Positions 14,746-15,985 of a stretch of 15,985 nucleotides of DNA are shown here, one piece after another. The DNA is taken from assembly GCA_934572325.1 (NCBI GenBank), contig CAKTKT010000043.1:1-15985 (forward strand). The letters are read 5' to 3'. The position numbers and the translations under genes were made by a program. The stretch's first letter is position 1; every line of letters starts with the position of its first letter. The notes beneath the pieces were generated by a model. The model made no database searches and was not told the DNA's origin. It saw nothing but the letters and a program-made list of their open reading frames with translations. This DNA comes from an uncultured Oscillospiraceae bacterium. GTDB taxonomy: Bacteria > Bacillota > Clostridia > Oscillospirales > Oscillospiraceae.

Positions 14746-14759
14746 GGAGGGAATGAAGA

Positions 14760-15596
14760 ATGTCTATTAAAACCTACAGACCGACCACTCCCGCCCGCAG
14801 ACAGATGACTGTCTCCGGCTTTGACGGAGTTGAAAAGCACGTCAAGCCCGAGAAGTCTCTCGTCGAGGTGCTCAAGAAGAACGCCGGACGCAACAGCTAC
14901 GGACGCATCACCGTCCGCCATCAGGGCGGCGGCAACCGTCAGAAGTACCGCATTATCGACTTCAAGCGCAGCAAGCGCGAGATGACCGCGAAGGTCCTCC
15001 GCCTTGAGTATGACCCCAACCGCAGCGCGTTCATCGCGCTGGTCGAGTATGAGGACGGCGAGCGCCGCTACATCCTCGCCCCCGTGGGTCTCTCCGCCGG
15101 CGACACCGTTCAGGCGTCCGCCGCCGCCGACATCAAGCCGGGCAATGCTCTGCCTCTGGCGAACATCCCCGTCGGCACCGTTATCCACAACATCGAGCTC
15201 TACCCCGGCAAGGGCGCGCAGCTCGTCCGCTCCGCGGGCGTTGCCGCACAGCTCATGGCAAAGGAAAACGGCATGGCTACCGTCCGGCTCCCGTCCGGTG
15301 AGTACCGCAAGGTGCGCATGGACTGCTTCGCCACCATCGGTCAGGTCGGCAACATCGACCACGCGAACGTCCACATCGGCAAGGCGGGACGCAAGCGCCA
15401 CATGGGCGTCCGTCCCACCGTGCGCGGCTCCGTCATGAACCCGTGCGATCACCCCCACGGCGGCGGCGAGGGCAAGTCCCCCGTGGGTCGTCCCGGTCCT
15501 GTCACTCCCTGGGGCAAGCCCGCACTCGGCTACAAGACCCGCAAGACTAAGAACCGCAACGATAAGTTCATCGTCAAGCGCCGCAACGCAAAGTAA
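14760..15596 (+). CDS. rplB: 50S ribosomal protein L2
   Basis: L2 (278 residues) is needed for subunit joining and sits close to the peptidyl transferase centre. Typical stretches are IKTYRPTTPARRQMTVSGFD, GRITVRHQGGGNRQKYRIID, and near the end MNPCDHPHGGGEGKSPVGRP with the conserved histidine of the HGGGEG loop. A Cys stands in MNPCDHP where Val is more common, a minor variation. AAGGAGG (14744-14750) lies 9 nt before the ATG. Length is normal. Confidence 0.97.
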   Translation: MSIKTYRPTTPARRQMTVSGFDGVEKHVKPEKSLVEVLKKNAGRNSYGRITVRHQGGGNRQKYRIIDFKRSKREMTAKVLRLEYDPNRSAFIALVEYEDGERRYILAPVGLSAGDTVQASAAADIKPGNALPLANIPVGTVIHNIELYPGKGAQLVRSAGVAAQLMAKENGMATVRLPSGEYRKVRMDCFATIGQVGNIDHANVHIGKAGRKRHMGVRPTVRGSVMNPCDHPHGGGEGKSPVGRPGPVTPWGKPALGYKTRKTKNRNDKFIVKRRNAK

Positions 15597-15611
15597 GGAG
15601 GGAACCAGTTA

Positions 15612-15884
15612 ATGAGCAGAAGTGTTAAAAAAGGCCCCTTCGCAGCTCCCGAGCTTCTGAAGAGAGTCGATGAAATGAACAAGACCGGCAACAAGCAGGT
15701 CGTCAAGACTTGGTCTCGCGCCTCCACCATTTTCCCGTCCTTCGTCGGACACACCATCGCTGTGCATGACGGTCGCCGCCACGTTCCCGTGTATGTCACG
15801 GAGGATATGGTCGGTCATAAGCTGGGCGAGTTCGCCCCGACCCGTACTTTCCGCGGTCATTCCGGCGGCAAGACCGGCAAGTAA
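15612..15884 (+). CDS. rpsS: 30S ribosomal protein S19
   Basis: S19 (90 residues) lies in the small-subunit head and contacts S13 and A-site tRNA. The sequence shows MSRSVKKGPF, KTWSRASTIFPSFVGHTIAV, HDGRRHVPVYVTEDMVGHKL and GEFAPTRTFRGHSGG, all typical. AAGGAGGG (15595-15602) precedes the start by 9 nt. It lies between rplB and rplV, as in most bacterial S10 operons. Confidence 0.97.
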   Translation: MSRSVKKGPFAAPELLKRVDEMNKTGNKQVVKTWSRASTIFPSFVGHTIAVHDGRRHVPVYVTEDMVGHKLGEFAPTRTFRGHSGGKTGK

Positions 15885-15896
15885 GGAGGAGAAAAA

Positions 15897-15985
15897 ATGG
15901 ACGAGAAAAAAATTGCCCGTGCGGAGCACAAATACGCCCGTATTTCTCCCCGCAAGGTTGAGATCATCTGCAACATGATCCGCGG
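15897..15985 (+). CDS. rplV: 50S ribosomal protein L22, partial (cut by window end)
   Basis: The first 29 codons of L22 are present: MDEKKIARAEHKYARISPRK followed by VEIICNMIR. The ARISPRKVxxxxNMIR pattern is the conserved N-terminal rRNA-binding part. AAGGAGG (15884-15890) lies 6 nt before the ATG. The gene continues past the window; no defect is visible. Confidence 0.93.
   Translation, partial: MDEKKIARAEHKYARISPRKVEIICNMIR

Overview
The window looks like a piece of the chromosome of a GC-rich member of the Bacillota, class Clostridia. An Oscillospirales- or Christensenellales-like gut lineage is my guess, because no rRNA or other phylogenetic marker could be compared. The evidence is the gene set: RNase Y, a CBS/DRTGG-type manganese pyrophosphatase, an M3 oligoendopeptidase lipoprotein, a CotH/VTC/DUF4956 cassette, and an S10 ribosomal operon in classical bacterial order. 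Shine-Dalgarno sites are strong and sigma70/SigA promoters have 17-bp spacers. No tRNA, rRNA, insertion sequence, prophage or CRISPR array was seen.

Positions 1-4014 hold a three-gene operon from a good promoter with a palindrome over its -10 and start site. It encodes a secreted CotH-kinase-fold lipoprotein with two lamin-tail domains, a VTC-type polyphosphate polymerase domain protein, and a DUF4956 membrane protein. It ends at a bidirectional terminator shared with a convergent CBS-PPase gene (4029-5645, minus). After a 308-bp divergent intergenic region with back-to-back promoters and hairpins come an M3 peptidase lipoprotein (5954-7705) and a membrane acyltransferase (7760-8857).

Positions 8858-10749 hold the RNase Y gene with its own promoter, a structured leader of about 200 nt and a bidirectional terminator. 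A GT39-like membrane glycosyltransferase converges on that terminator (10754-12061, minus).

From 12254 to the window end runs the S10 ribosomal protein operon: promoter, leader of about 300 nt with an intrinsic-terminator hairpin, rpsJ, a highly structured 163-bp gap, then rplC-rplD-rplW-rplB-rpsS and the start of rplV, which is cut by the window edge. The coding content here is housekeeping. The unusual material is the RNA-level structure in the S10 leader, the rpsJ-rplC gap and the rny leader, plus the CotH/VTC/DUF4956 cassette, whose joint function is not established as far as I know.
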